Positions 26,254-35,458 are shown, counted from the first letter of the stretch. The stretch is 64,000 nucleotides of DNA from JBGSKY01 sp041740995 (GCA_041740995.1 JBGSKY010000269.1:4954-68953), one strand, 5' to 3'. Numbers and translations are program-made. Notes: generated by a model from the sequence alone, not told the origin.

Positions 26254-27501
26254 ATGTCAGCCACTTTGATTGCCGATCCTTACTTTCAAAAATTATTCGC
26301 CGCGAGAATCGGCGGCGAGAATTACGGCAAAGGGACTGAGATATACAAGTTCGAAAAGATAAAGCGAGCCAAGCGAAAGGCGTTGGCAGATTATCCAGAT
26401 CGATTTCTGCTCGATTTTGGCATCGGCGAAAATGACGACATGGCTTCGGAGCCAGTTCGAGACCGGATGCATTTAGAAATTGATAACGTTGCGAACCGCG
26501 GATATGCGGACAATGGGATTTTGGAATTCAAACAAGCCGTTGCTCGATTTATGCAACGGAATTTCTCCGTTGAGTTGAACCCTGAAACACAGGTCAATCA
26601 TTGCATTGGCAGCAAGACAGCGCTCTCGATGCTTCCTGCCTGTTTTATCAACCCTGGTGATGTGACGATGATGACCGTCCCAGGTTATCCAGTCGCTGGA
26701 ACGCACACGAAGTACTACGGCGGCCAAGTCCACCGCCTACCATTACTTTCAGAGAACAATTTCTTTCCGGACTTTCAATCGGTGCCAGAAGCGGTATGGG
26801 AACGCACCAAAATGCTAGTGCTGAACTACCCGAACAGCCCAACTGGGAAAACGGCCACGAGCGAGTTTTATGCGCAGATTGTCGAGCTGGCAAAAGAACG
26901 CGAATTTATTGTGGTACAAGACGCCGCGCACATCATGCTGACCTTCGATGGCCAACCATTGAGCTTTCTTGAGACTCCTGGCGCGATGGATGTTGGCGTG
27001 GAAGTCCATTCGCTGAGCAAAGGATTTGATATGATTGGCTGGCGAATCGGTTGGGTTTGCGGAAACGAGCGCATCGTCGCGGCGTTTTCCGACGTAAAGG
27101 ACAACTGTGACAGCGGACAATTTATGGCAGTCCAAAAAGCCGCTGTCACCGCACTTGATACGCCTGCGATTCCGGTTGCGATTCGAAACAAATATCATCG
27201 ACGCATGGAAAAATTGGTCCGTGCGCTCGGTTCTTTGGGTTTGCAGTGCAACATGCCTGGTGGCAGCTATTTTCTTTACATCCCTGCACCGCGAGGTTTG
27301 AAAGACGGTACTCGTTTCGCTAATGCCGAAGCGGTCTCGCAATATTTGATCACCGAACATTCTATTGTGACGGTGCCCTGGGACGATGCCGGTGCGTTTC
27401 TTCGGTTTTCCGTGACTTTCGTCGCGCAAGATGAAACTGCGGAGGACGCGATGATTGCCGAAACGGTTCGTCGATTACAATCAGTCGACTTTCTGGTCTA
27501 G
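26254..27501 (+). CDS. dapL: LL-diaminopimelate aminotransferase
   Basis: 415 residues, fold-type I PLP enzyme. It converts tetrahydrodipicolinate directly to LL-diaminopimelate, giving lysine and wall precursors in one step. Visible marks are the opening YFQKLFAARIGGENYGKGTEIYKFE, LDFGIGENDDMASEPV, RGYADNGILEFKQAVARFM, NYPNSPTGKTA (the N-P-x-G cofactor motif), DAAH, and the PLP lysine in HSLSKGFDMIGWRIGW. These sit where they do in plant and planctomycete DapL, and length fits the family (about 410). The C-terminus VPWDDAGAFLRFSVTF is also typical. It stands alone upstream of a shikimate-dehydrogenase-like gene. Confidence 0.93.
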   Translation: MSATLIADPYFQKLFAARIGGENYGKGTEIYKFEKIKRAKRKALADYPDRFLLDFGIGENDDMASEPVRDRMHLEIDNVANRGYADNGILEFKQAVARFMQRNFSVELNPETQVNHCIGSKTALSMLPACFINPGDVTMMTVPGYPVAGTHTKYYGGQVHRLPLLSENNFFPDFQSVPEAVWERTKMLVLNYPNSPTGKTATSEFYAQIVELAKEREFIVVQDAAHIMLTFDGQPLSFLETPGAMDVGVEVHSLSKGFDMIGWRIGWVCGNERIVAAFSDVKDNCDSGQFMAVQKAAVTALDTPAIPVAIRNKYHRRMEKLVRALGSLGLQCNMPGGSYFLYIPAPRGLKDGTRFANAEAVSQYLITEHSIVTVPWDDAGAFLRFSVTFVAQDETAEDAMIAETVRRLQSVDFLV

Positions 27502-27692
27502 TGAACCGACGGTGGGAAAAGTTGACAGCATGTAGCGCTCAATTGCAACATCCTATTTGTTAGCGATACGACTCGCTTTTTGGCAAGGCTGGTACAATCG
27601 TTTTTAACATTGCGAAGTACCAACGTTTTGCTAATGTTTGGTGTTGCTCCTGAACCAGCAAGCTCTCCCCTTTGCGGTTGAAATTTAAAAAA

Positions 27693-28556
27693 ATGTCCAG
27701 AATCGTCGAACCAGTCGTTTGCTGTTTGGGGGATTCTGTCGTTGGAAACCCGACGCAATTTGTGATGGAGCGCCTTGCCGTCGACGCAAAAATTGATTGG
27801 CGATTTGTCACTGCAGTTGTTCCGATCCAGAGAGTTCAGGCCGCTGTCGAAGGCATCCGAGCAATGAACTTCGAAGGCATCGCTTTCTTGCAATCTATTC
27901 CAACACAAACACTCTCGCAGATGGGCAGCATCTCGGAATCCGCGATCTGTACCCAACGCATTACGACCGCCCGACGCGATGGTATTAACTGGCTGGCTGA
28001 GAATCTCGACGGCGTCGCATTGGCTCAATTGTTGGAAACAGAGATTGCTGAGAACGCGAAGCCGGAGGCCAAAATCGTTGTTTATGGTGACGCCTCGATT
28101 AGCACTTTGCTTCGACTTGCAAAACCAAATCTAGCCGATCAGATCCTATTGGTCTCTAGCGAGCCGACTCCAGTCGAAACCACCGATACCTCAATGTCGC
28201 AGTCGGACGCAGTCGCCGCGCCCGCCGAGACGACCGCATCACAGGTCCACTATCGATCACGACATGATCTCGCCAATCACCCGATTGAAATCAAGGCCTT
28301 AATTACGACTGGCGAACTTTCAAACTTGGATCTGAGCCTACTGCGATGTTGCAAGTTCAGCGACTCGACACCGGCGATTTGTCTTAGTTCAACAAGTGCA
28401 AAGCCGAGCGATCAATCCACATTCAACAAATTACGCTGGCTTGACGATGTCGATCTATCGGCGGCAAGGCTAGCCGCGAACTTTCAATTTTGGACCGGTT
28501 ATTCACCGAACTTATCGTTGGTCAAAGATTGTCTCGACGAATACTCGCAATGGTAA
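27693..28556 (+). CDS. Degenerate shikimate-dehydrogenase-like protein
   Basis: 287 residues from ATG 27693. The N-terminal region, VCCLGDSVVGNPTQFVMERL, then KIDWRFVTAVVPIQRVQAAV and MNFEGIAFLQSIP, follows the AroE substrate-domain order (cofactor-free start, dimer helix, G-F-x-G turn). The residues that bind shikimate in true enzymes (the S-x-S and N-V-T-x-P-x-K patterns) are lost: the equivalent turn is LQSIPTQTL. The Rossmann half is weak, with AKIVVYGDASISTLLRLA only distantly matching the G-x-G-G-x-x motif. It therefore looks like a non-catalytic relative. It converges on the sigma-54 regulator gene with a 9-nt gap. Function unknown. Confidence 0.7.
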   Translation: MSRIVEPVVCCLGDSVVGNPTQFVMERLAVDAKIDWRFVTAVVPIQRVQAAVEGIRAMNFEGIAFLQSIPTQTLSQMGSISESAICTQRITTARRDGINWLAENLDGVALAQLLETEIAENAKPEAKIVVYGDASISTLLRLAKPNLADQILLVSSEPTPVETTDTSMSQSDAVAAPAETTASQVHYRSRHDLANHPIEIKALITTGELSNLDLSLLRCCKFSDSTPAICLSSTSAKPSDQSTFNKLRWLDDVDLSAARLAANFQFWTGYSPNLSLVKDCLDEYSQW

Positions 28557-28565
28557 GCAGCCGCT

Positions 28566-30230
28566 TCAATCAACCAGCGTCACGCTCTTGTCGAGTTGGA
28601 TTTTGAACGTGGCGATTCGGTCGCGAACCTTGCCACGTGTGATACCCAAAATTTCTGCAGTTTTACTCTGGTTTCCGCCTGTGTGTTCAAGCACTCGAGT
28701 AAACAGATAACGCTCCAGCAGCGAAACGGTTTCGTTGTAAACGTCAGAGCTTTCTGCTGCCAATCGCTCTTCGATAAAATGATCGATACGTTGAATTGAA
28801 TCGCGGAGCGTCAGTTCTCGCTCGAGCAGTTCATCGGACGGACTAGTGGAATCGACTGTTTCAATCGATTCGAATTCAGAGGATGACGAACTTGTTGGCT
28901 CGTCGACTGGCACCAAATTTGTCCACGCCGATTGCGCAGTCGAATGATCATTGACTTCGCCATTTCGAATGGTCGTGGTACTTTGAACTGGCTCAGATAT
29001 TTCAGCTTTGCTCGGCGCAGAAATTTGTGTCGTCGAATTTACTGCCGCCCGCACAAAGTCTGGCAGCGTCTCAGCACTGATCACGGTCCCAGTGGCCCGC
29101 AAAACCGCCTGGCGAACCACCGATTGCAATTCGCGAATGTTGCCTGGCCATCCATAGTTGACCAGCAATTCCAAAGCCGCCGGGGCAATTCCACGTAGAT
29201 CGCCTTTTTTCATCTCACCGCGTGCGCGCCGCAAGAAATATTCGAGTAACAGAGGAATGTCGTCGCGACGCTCGCGCAGCGGAGGCAAGTTGATCGTAAA
29301 ACCATTTAAGCGGTAGAGCAGGTCTTCACGGAATTCACCACTCTGAACCATTTGTTCGAGTGGACGGTTGGTCGCCGTAATGATGCGGACATTCGTCGTA
29401 ATTTGTTCGTTACCACCGACGCGTTCGAAACGCTGTTCTTGCAACAATCGTAAGACCTTTCCCTGAACCAGCGGCGCCATATCACCGACCTCGTCAAGAA
29501 AAATTGTCCCGTCATTGCATTGCTCAAACTTACCAATACGCCGTTTTTCGGCGCCGGTAAAAGCACCTTTTTCGTGTCCAAAAAGTTCACTCTCAAGCAA
29601 CTGATCGGGTATCGCCGCGCAATTTACGGCTATGAACGGTTTGTCAGCTCGGTCGCTGTGTTGCACCAAAGCTCTGGCAACTAATTCTTTACCGCAACCG
29701 CTTTCACCGCGGACTAGCACCGTAACGTTTTGAGCCGCCACGCGACCGATCTGCTTGAACACCTCGATCATCACCGGAGAACGTCCGATAAACTGCTCGC
29801 CAGAAGTTTCTTGTTCGCTGATCTGCAATGCGACTGGCTCATCCATTAACCGGCGTGCTGCGATCGCACTTTGAACAAGACTCCGCAATTGTTCCAGACG
29901 AATTGGTTTGCCGATGTAGTCAAAGGCGCCCGATCGCATCGCCTCAATCGCGGTCTCGCTGGATGTGTCTCCAGTAATAAAAATTACCGGCAAGCGACGA
30001 TCCAGAGCCTTCATTTTCTTGAACAGTTCAAGCCCGTTCAGTCCAGGCATATAAATATCAAGCAGCGCGACCGTAGGTTGCAACGTTTCGAGCAATTGCA
30101 AACCTTCCTCGCCAGTCGAAACACTGGTCACTTCGATTTCTGGATGCGCACGGAATGCCGATTCGATAATTAATCGAGCGCTTCGGTCATCATCAATCGC
30201 TAGAACTTTGCTTACCAAAAGTTTTATCAC
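28566..30230 (-). CDS. Sigma-54-dependent response regulator with extended linker
   Basis: 554 residues from a GTG. Receiver domain with IDDD and phospho-Asp 58 in VALLDIYMPGLNG; AAA+ domain with Walker A GESGCGKE, the GAFTGA loop, TIFLDEVGDMA and FREDLLYRLNGF; then a Fis-like C-terminus GGNQSKTAEILGITRGKVRD. Between AAA+ and helix-turn-helix lies a linker of about 110 residues rich in Ser, Thr and Glu, about twice the usual length. No histidine kinase gene adjoins, so it may be served by a distant kinase or by the one at 11.5 kb. It would activate sigma-54 promoters. Confidence 0.93.
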   Translation of the reverse strand: MIKLLVSKVLAIDDDRSARLIIESAFRAHPEIEVTSVSTGEEGLQLLETLQPTVALLDIYMPGLNGLELFKKMKALDRRLPVIFITGDTSSETAIEAMRSGAFDYIGKPIRLEQLRSLVQSAIAARRLMDEPVALQISEQETSGEQFIGRSPVMIEVFKQIGRVAAQNVTVLVRGESGCGKELVARALVQHSDRADKPFIAVNCAAIPDQLLESELFGHEKGAFTGAEKRRIGKFEQCNDGTIFLDEVGDMAPLVQGKVLRLLQEQRFERVGGNEQITTNVRIITATNRPLEQMVQSGEFREDLLYRLNGFTINLPPLRERRDDIPLLLEYFLRRARGEMKKGDLRGIAPAALELLVNYGWPGNIRELQSVVRQAVLRATGTVISAETLPDFVRAAVNSTTQISAPSKAEISEPVQSTTTIRNGEVNDHSTAQSAWTNLVPVDEPTSSSSSEFESIETVDSTSPSDELLERELTLRDSIQRIDHFIEERLAAESSDVYNETVSLLERYLFTRVLEHTGGNQSKTAEILGITRGKVRDRIATFKIQLDKSVTLVD

Positions 30231-30680
30231 CGTTGAATCAAGGCATCGCGAAGTTTTGTCAAACTTTACGCGTATAAGATGCTTAAAAAGATGGTGTCAG
30301 CCACCACTACCTAGGAACCAAAGTTTACCATTCCTAGGATAAAGCTCAATCGGAATATGGCATGAACTGTTCCAACGACAAGCTTGTGTCAATCTCGCAT
30401 TCCTCCGGCGAAAAGCAGGCTTTTGTAGGAAAACGGCTCCTCAACATTTCCGACTGGAGTGTCGCAAAAAACAGTCGAATGAGCACATTTCGAGTGTGAC
30501 TATTGCGGACAACCGACGCAATTACGGCTCTCTAGCTTAACGATCCGAAGCAAACGATCTTGACCCCAGCCGGCTATTCTGCGATGGATTCGCTCAGATC
30601 ATCGGACGCTCGGCGGTGTTCAAACCAGGCGCAATGGCATCGTTACTATCGATGCAAAAATCGATCAGCGAATTACAGCT
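30231..30680. other. Divergent intergenic region with an inverted repeat
   Basis: 450 nt between the regulator gene (minus) and a membrane-protein gene (plus). It contains one notable inverted repeat at 30310-30338, listed separately. No credible small gene, RNA or -24/-12 promoter is found. Confidence 0.4.
30310..30338. promoter_or_regulatory. Perfect inverted repeat CCTAGGAA/TTCCTAGG
   Basis: CCTAGGAA (30310-30317) and TTCCTAGG (30331-30338) pair perfectly around a 13-nt gap, 80 nt upstream of the minus-strand regulator start. No U-tract follows, so a protein-binding site is at least as likely as a terminator. CTAG is rare in most bacterial DNA, which makes two copies noticeable. Confidence 0.4.
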
Positions 30681-32888
30681 ATGCCACTGACACGTACATC
30701 TCGAAACGATCGCCGTCGTCGGACCATGCGCGAAGCGGTCGCAGCGGAGAGTGGTGTCGCGGTTGAAACTGTCCGAGCCCGATCCAGACGTCGCGCCTCG
30801 CGAACTGATGAGGAGGATGCGGACGAAGCAGGCCAACGCTGCGACGAGGGTTACAGCCAGGAAGTGCGGTACGCTTGCCAGCAACGTCTGGTGCAGTTAA
30901 TCCCCGTCCGTAAAACAACCATGTCGGCTTTGATCGGGGTATTGGTAGCCGTTTGGGCAAGTCTCTTTCTTTCGCATTACTTGATTTATGTTCGCGGAAG
31001 CTCGATGGCCAGCTTGCATATCGGGCACTTTTTCCACATGCGCAGTCCGCACGGTTTGACGCACTGGCTTGGCGTCCAATTTTGGATGATTACCGGCTTT
31101 ACTTCGTTGCTAATTTTACAGTTGCGACGGCACAAGCTAGATGACTATCGAGCCAAATATCGGATCTGGATTTTCCTCGCCATCGGTTGCTTTTTCAGCA
31201 GTTTCGATGCAGCAAGCAACGCATTATTGATTCTGGGCTTGAGCATCGATTCGTGGACGCAGGCCGAATTTGGCTACTCAGGCTGGTCAATCGTACTGGC
31301 CAGCTACGCTTCTATTGTTGGCGTCCTCGGCTTGCGATTGTGCACTGAATTGAAAAGCTCTCCCGGCTCGGTGTCACTCTGGTTCATCGGTTTGTTAGCG
31401 TGGGCGTTCAGCGCGGTAGCTGGGACTGGATTATTCAAATTGGAACTTGAACCAGCGGCGTTGGATCTCGCAGTTGGAGCAAGTTGGCTCGGCGGGATTT
31501 TTTGCGTATTTACAGCTTCAACGCTCTACCTTCGCAACACTTACATCCAAGCCCAGCAACGTTTCGCGTTAAGAAATAAATGGTTGGCACAGCGCACAAA
31601 ATGGCATGTTCCCAACCTAGGAAACATGACGCTTGACCCACGAAAGCTGGCCAGCGGAATGGCCAACAAATTCGGTCGACGCAGCAAAACCGAGCTGGTT
31701 GCCATTGCCCCAGCCGGCAAACGAAGCCGCCAAGGTGATCAAAATATTAGTACGGCAACGGAGTCACGATCAGTCGAATCAACTGGCATCGACCGGCCAA
31801 TTCAAACGCAATCGTTCGCGAGCTCACAATCAAGCGGTGCAACTAAAAGTGCTTCGCCATTTGAGCCGACACGGTCATCAACAAACACGCAGTCTGCACG
31901 CAGTGAAAATCCGGTAAACAAAAGCGAAACCGCGAAAGACAAATCGCCCATAAGCAATGTCGCGTCAAATCCGAAACGCGGTTGGTGGCCACGGTTACGC
32001 TCTAATCCAAAATTGGGCGATGATTATTCGGATCTCGGCGCCGATCAACGCATGAGAGACCAGGGGCTCAATAGCGGATTTGAAAAAGTCGATTCGTCAA
32101 CTGCGCACGTGAAACAGATATCTGACACACGTCCCACGACTCCCAATGTTTCCAGCGGCCAGCAGTCCGGGGCTGCATCCGATCGGTCAGCCAAACCAGC
32201 TCGTTCGTTTAGTCCGTTTGCGAGAGGTGCGAAATCAGCGACCGCTACCAACGGGTCAAACGTTGATGTTGCATCAAAGAAGGCAACACTGGAAACGAAA
32301 GATGCAAAAAGAAGTCGTTGGCCGTTTGGAAAAGGAAAAAAAGTCAACTCAGCCAAAACCGGCGACGCATCGTCAAAACCAGCCGTCGCTGCAAAAGCAT
32401 CGACGCCGAAGACCAAGAATTCATGGTTCAAACGTACCGCGAAAGTCGCTGGCACGGCAGCGGCAACAGCGACTGCAATCAACTCCGCCAAGTCAGCCAT
32501 TAAAGGTAGCGTTAGCGGTCAAACCGACGCAACCAAATCCAGTTCTGGCGATTCCAAAAAGCGTCGCCTGTTTGGTTTCCTCGATGGTTTAACATTGAAG
32601 CCTCCTACGACGCCTTCTTCAACTTCTTCGAAGCCAAATCAGACCAGTTCGTCTAACGCGAGCGCTCCATTACCAAGCACTTCTAGTCGTCCGACAACAT
32701 CAGCTACCCAAGCGAGCTTTCCGTCGACGTCAGCAAGACCTTCCACTAGCCAATCAGATGAACCGATCCGTCATGCGGTATCCGGCGACATGGAAAATTA
32801 TGACGACGAAGACTACGGTGGAAACCGTCAGCTCAGCAAAGCAGAGCGAAAACGAATGCGACGTCAAGGCAACGATCGCGCTGCGTAA
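30681..32888 (+). CDS. Six-TM membrane protein with long hydrophilic C-terminal tail
   Basis: 735 residues. The N-terminus (1-78) is very basic (RNDRRRRTMRE, RARSRRRASR) then acidic. Six probable membrane helices lie at about 81-104, 128-147, 162-187, 201-220, 231-253 and 261-284. The remaining 450 residues are polar, rich in Ser, Lys, Thr, Ala and Pro, with short repeats of the type WPFGKGKK and STSSKPNQTSSS, and are predicted to be disordered. I do not recognise the family. The basic start could be shorter: an ATG at 30726 would still keep all six helices. Neighbours give no clue to function. Confidence 0.78.
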   Translation: MPLTRTSRNDRRRRTMREAVAAESGVAVETVRARSRRRASRTDEEDADEAGQRCDEGYSQEVRYACQQRLVQLIPVRKTTMSALIGVLVAVWASLFLSHYLIYVRGSSMASLHIGHFFHMRSPHGLTHWLGVQFWMITGFTSLLILQLRRHKLDDYRAKYRIWIFLAIGCFFSSFDAASNALLILGLSIDSWTQAEFGYSGWSIVLASYASIVGVLGLRLCTELKSSPGSVSLWFIGLLAWAFSAVAGTGLFKLELEPAALDLAVGASWLGGIFCVFTASTLYLRNTYIQAQQRFALRNKWLAQRTKWHVPNLGNMTLDPRKLASGMANKFGRRSKTELVAIAPAGKRSRQGDQNISTATESRSVESTGIDRPIQTQSFASSQSSGATKSASPFEPTRSSTNTQSARSENPVNKSETAKDKSPISNVASNPKRGWWPRLRSNPKLGDDYSDLGADQRMRDQGLNSGFEKVDSSTAHVKQISDTRPTTPNVSSGQQSGAASDRSAKPARSFSPFARGAKSATATNGSNVDVASKKATLETKDAKRSRWPFGKGKKVNSAKTGDASSKPAVAAKASTPKTKNSWFKRTAKVAGTAAATATAINSAKSAIKGSVSGQTDATKSSSGDSKKRRLFGFLDGLTLKPPTTPSSTSSKPNQTSSSNASAPLPSTSSRPTTSATQASFPSTSARPSTSQSDEPIRHAVSGDMENYDDEDYGGNRQLSKAERKRMRRQGNDRAA

Positions 32889-33302
32889 AGAGCTCGGAAA
32901 CGCACTACCTTTGGACGAAACTGGTCAGCGTCATTGGACCCGCCGGAGTCAGTTTTTTTAATTGCAGAAGCTTGCTGAATTGTGACCCTCGCTTGGCGCG
33001 CACTACTTTCAATATTGGTCGGCGGCTGATGTTGAGATTTCGCCATAAGTACTAAGGAGTCAGGCCTCTTTGGGGGTTGGGTCAACCGAAATTGACGCGT
33101 TGCCGCCCATTACCTACGATTCCGCTGGTCGAAAAAAGACGGAAGGATTAACGATTTCTGGTCAGACTTACGCGACTACGATCGATTACAATAGCCTTAG
33201 CGAGCTGACACAGTTGGCTTATCCAGACGGGGCGATTGTCCAATCGCGATTACACCGATCGAGGTGAATTGCGGCGGGTCGTCCTGGAGAAGTAGTAAGT
33301 CC

Positions 33303-33322
33303 CCGATGAGCTTGCTCGTCGG
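33303..33322. repeat. REP-like hairpin, copy 1
   Basis: CCGATGAGC-TT-GCTCGTCGG folds to a 9-bp stem with one G-T pair. A 25-nt form of it (33302-33326) recurs inverted at 34083-34107 with two mismatches. Confidence 0.65.
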
Positions 33323-33372
33323 TGAATGAACTTGTGATCCAACACGGCGACGACGCACCAGAAGACCCCAAC

Positions 33373-33442
33373 GGGTTTACCCCGTTTGGTGAATCAGCTT
33401 GCTTAAAACGTCAAAGAACTTTCGCACCGGTGGGGTAAACCC
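33373..33442. repeat. Inverted repeat GGGTTTACCCC/GGGGTAAACCC
   Basis: Two arms of 11 nt (33373-33383 and 33432-33442) are perfect reverse complements, with 48 nt between. The left arm also lies in a second hairpin, CCAACGGG...CCCGTTTGG. Typical of REP-type intergenic elements. Confidence 0.6.
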
Positions 33443-33453
33443 ACAACGGGGGC

Positions 33454-33479
33454 GGGCAAGATAGAGTACAATCTTGCCC
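33454..33479. repeat. Perfect 9-bp hairpin GGGCAAGAT/ATCTTGCCC
   Basis: The arms at 33454-33462 and 33471-33479 match exactly around an 8-nt loop (AGAGTACA), at the right-hand edge of the segment that interrupts the Rhs remnant. It may mark the boundary of an inserted element. Confidence 0.55.
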
Positions 33480-33837
33480 AAGACGTTTCGGCAAAGTGTT
33501 CTGACGATGGTGATGGCCGAATGACCGGTTCGACTTACGACAACGGGGTGATCGAGAGCCGCACTTATGTCACTGACAATACGCTGACGGCGATCAACTT
33601 CGGCGGCACCGGCAGTGCGATCGGCAACTTGGCTTATGGCTTGGACGCTAACAAGAACAAACGTCCGAGTCGATCGCTGGCACGATGAGCAATTACGGCT
33701 TTACGATGCCGAGCAATGGCTACGACAACGAAGACCGACTAGTCAATTACAACCGCACGTCGGGTTTGAATCAGTCTTGGAATCTGACCACCGTTGGCGA
33801 CTGGTCCAGCGGCACGACCAACGGCACCGCGTAAACT

Positions 33838-34117
33838 CGCACGCACGGCCCAAAGCACGAACTTCTTACCGGCCCAATAAGAACTTTCTCACCCCTGCGT
33901 GGGTTCGCCCAACCAGAGCGAGGTATCGTCACCTGACATGGCCAGCGTCATGAGCTCCGCTCCAGCCTCGGTTCACTCATCGAAGCGAAAGTTCTTTTGA
34001 GTTTCAAGCAAACTGATTCGCGCAGCGGGATCAACCCGCTGGGGTCTTTCGTTGCGACGACATGGTTAGATCACGAAGCTGCTTCACCGATGAACAAGCT
34101 CATCGGGCTCCGAAGGG
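33838..34117. repeat. Repeat-rich intergenic DNA next to rho
   Basis: 280 nt without a gene. AAGAACTTTC occurs at 33414-33423 and 33879-33888 in direct orientation and as its complement GAAAGTTCTT at 33987-33996. CAGCGGG-N5-CCCGCTG (34023-34041) is a perfect 7-bp hairpin. The region ends with the inverted REP copy at 34083-34107. It reads like a patchwork of short palindromic elements. Confidence 0.55.
34083..34107. repeat. REP-like hairpin, copy 2 (inverted relative to copy 1)
   Basis: The complement of this 25-nt stretch matches 33302-33326 at 23 of 25 positions and folds into the same hairpin. It lies 10 nt from the end of the rho gene, where it could also help end transcription or protect the rho mRNA 3' end. 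Confidence 0.65.
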
Positions 34118-35458
34118 CTAATCTAGAATACGAGCGCTCGCGATCAACTTAAGGAATTCTTTATTGGTCTTGAACTTGCCTAATTGAGTCGTCAATTGCT
34201 CCATCGCTTCAACTGGGTTCATCGTATTGAGAGTTCGACGAATCATCGTCACCGCATGGAGTGTTTCTGGATCGTGAAGCAACTCTTCGCGTCGTGTGCC
34301 CGATTGCGAGATATCGATCGCTGGCCAGACACGACGGTCGGCCAATTTGCGATCAAGGACTAGCTCCATATTTCCAGTCCCTTTGAATTCCTGGAAAATC
34401 AACTCGTCCATTCGAGAACCGGTATCAACCAGAGCGGTACCGACAATTGTCAGTGAGCCACCTTCGGCAAACGCGCGGGCAGAGGCAAACAATTTTTTCG
34501 GAATGTCCATCGCTTTGATGTTCACGCCGCCTGACATTGTCGGACCGCTACCAACCCATTTATTGAACGCTCGCGCCAGGCGGGTAATAGAATCCATCAG
34601 CAAGAAAACATCTTTGCCACATTCGGCTAGACGCTTGCAACGTTCGATGACCAGTTGACTAATCCTTACGTGCGAATCGACATCTTCGTCCAGCGAACTG
34701 GCGATTACTTCGCCGTTTATCACGTTGCGACGCATGTCGGTGACTTCTTCAGGCCGCTCATCAATCAACATCACAATCAGCTTAACGTCCGGAAAATTGG
34801 TGGCGATTCCAGTGCTGATATGTTGCAGCATAATCGTCTTACCCGACCGCGGTGGTGCGACGATCAGTGCTCGTTGACCTCGACCGAGCGGTGCGAGCAA
34901 GTCGATGATGCGATTGGTCAATGGCTGCTGGCCCACTTCCAATTGCAGCCATTGTTCCGGGTTTACGGCGGTAAGTGTGTCGAAAGATTTAACGTTCAAG
35001 TAGTCTTCGGGAGACATGCCTTCGATATCGAGAATTTCCTTGATTCGCGGGCCTTGTTGACGCCTAGTATGTATCGATTGGGCGCGGACCATGACGCCTG
35101 GCCGCAATTGAAATTTCTCGATCATTGTTCCGGGCACAAACGGATCGGTCCGCTCGCGAGAATAATTGTTCCCAGGACTTCGAAGGAACCCGTAGCCGTT
35201 GGGATGCATTTCGAGCAAACCAACAAACTCCTTGATGATTTCTTCTTCGCCTTCTAGTGGTGCATCGTCTACAGCAGTTCCGCCGGTAGCCGGGCGTGGG
35301 CCTGCATAATTGCGACGAGGACCGCCATTTCCACGAGGTCGTTTGGGACGGGGACGCGATGCGGAACCGTTGGCAGGGCCACCGCCACCGCCACCACCGC
35401 CGTCGAATCCATCAGACGAGCCGCTAAACCTTGGTCGAAAACGCTTTTTCTTTGGCAT
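34118..35458 (-). CDS. rho: Transcription termination factor Rho
   Basis: 446 residues. Hexameric RNA-dependent ATPase that ends transcription of untranslated RNA. Residues about 80-150 form the RNA-binding cold-shock-like domain (EMHPNGYGFLRSP, GTMIEKFQLRPGVMV). The motor has Walker A APPRSGKT (about residues 204-211), Walker B VKLIVMLIDERPEEVTDM, the Q/R-loop regions SSLDEDVDSHVR and GSGPTMSGGVNIKAM, and the C-terminal RREELLHDPETL. The first 75 residues are an added arm rich in Gly, Arg and Pro, including a run of eight glycines at about 22-29, which may bind nucleic acid or other proteins. The residues that close the RNA ring are intact. It lies alone. Confidence 0.97.
   Translation of the reverse strand: MPKKKRFRPRFSGSSDGFDGGGGGGGGPANGSASRPRPKRPRGNGGPRRNYAGPRPATGGTAVDDAPLEGEEEIIKEFVGLLEMHPNGYGFLRSPGNNYSRERTDPFVPGTMIEKFQLRPGVMVRAQSIHTRRQQGPRIKEILDIEGMSPEDYLNVKSFDTLTAVNPEQWLQLEVGQQPLTNRIIDLLAPLGRGQRALIVAPPRSGKTIMLQHISTGIATNFPDVKLIVMLIDERPEEVTDMRRNVINGEVIASSLDEDVDSHVRISQLVIERCKRLAECGKDVFLLMDSITRLARAFNKWVGSGPTMSGGVNIKAMDIPKKLFASARAFAEGGSLTIVGTALVDTGSRMDELIFQEFKGTGNMELVLDRKLADRRVWPAIDISQSGTRREELLHDPETLHAVTMIRRTLNTMNPVEAMEQLTTQLGKFKTNKEFLKLIASARILD

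Larger units (their letters stand above)
33085..33837 (+). pseudogene. Decayed Rhs/YD-repeat gene remnant
   Basis: Fragments of a YD-repeat protein survive in several frames. One runs to about 33245 (ITYDSAGRKKTEGL, TTIDYNSLSELTQLAYPDG). A frame change continues as DYTDRGELRRVVLE to about 33297. A third stretch from about 33508 reads DGRMTGSTYDNG, YVTDNTLTAINFGG, LAYGLDANKNK, then shifts frame near 33660 (one missing A in AACAAA-CGTCC) and continues TSESIAGTMSNYGF, NGYDNEDRLVNYNR up to a TAA at 33832. The middle (33300-33480) is replaced by hairpin repeats. No intact start or toxin end remains. Rhs proteins are large secreted or contact-dependent polymorphic proteins. Confidence 0.8.
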
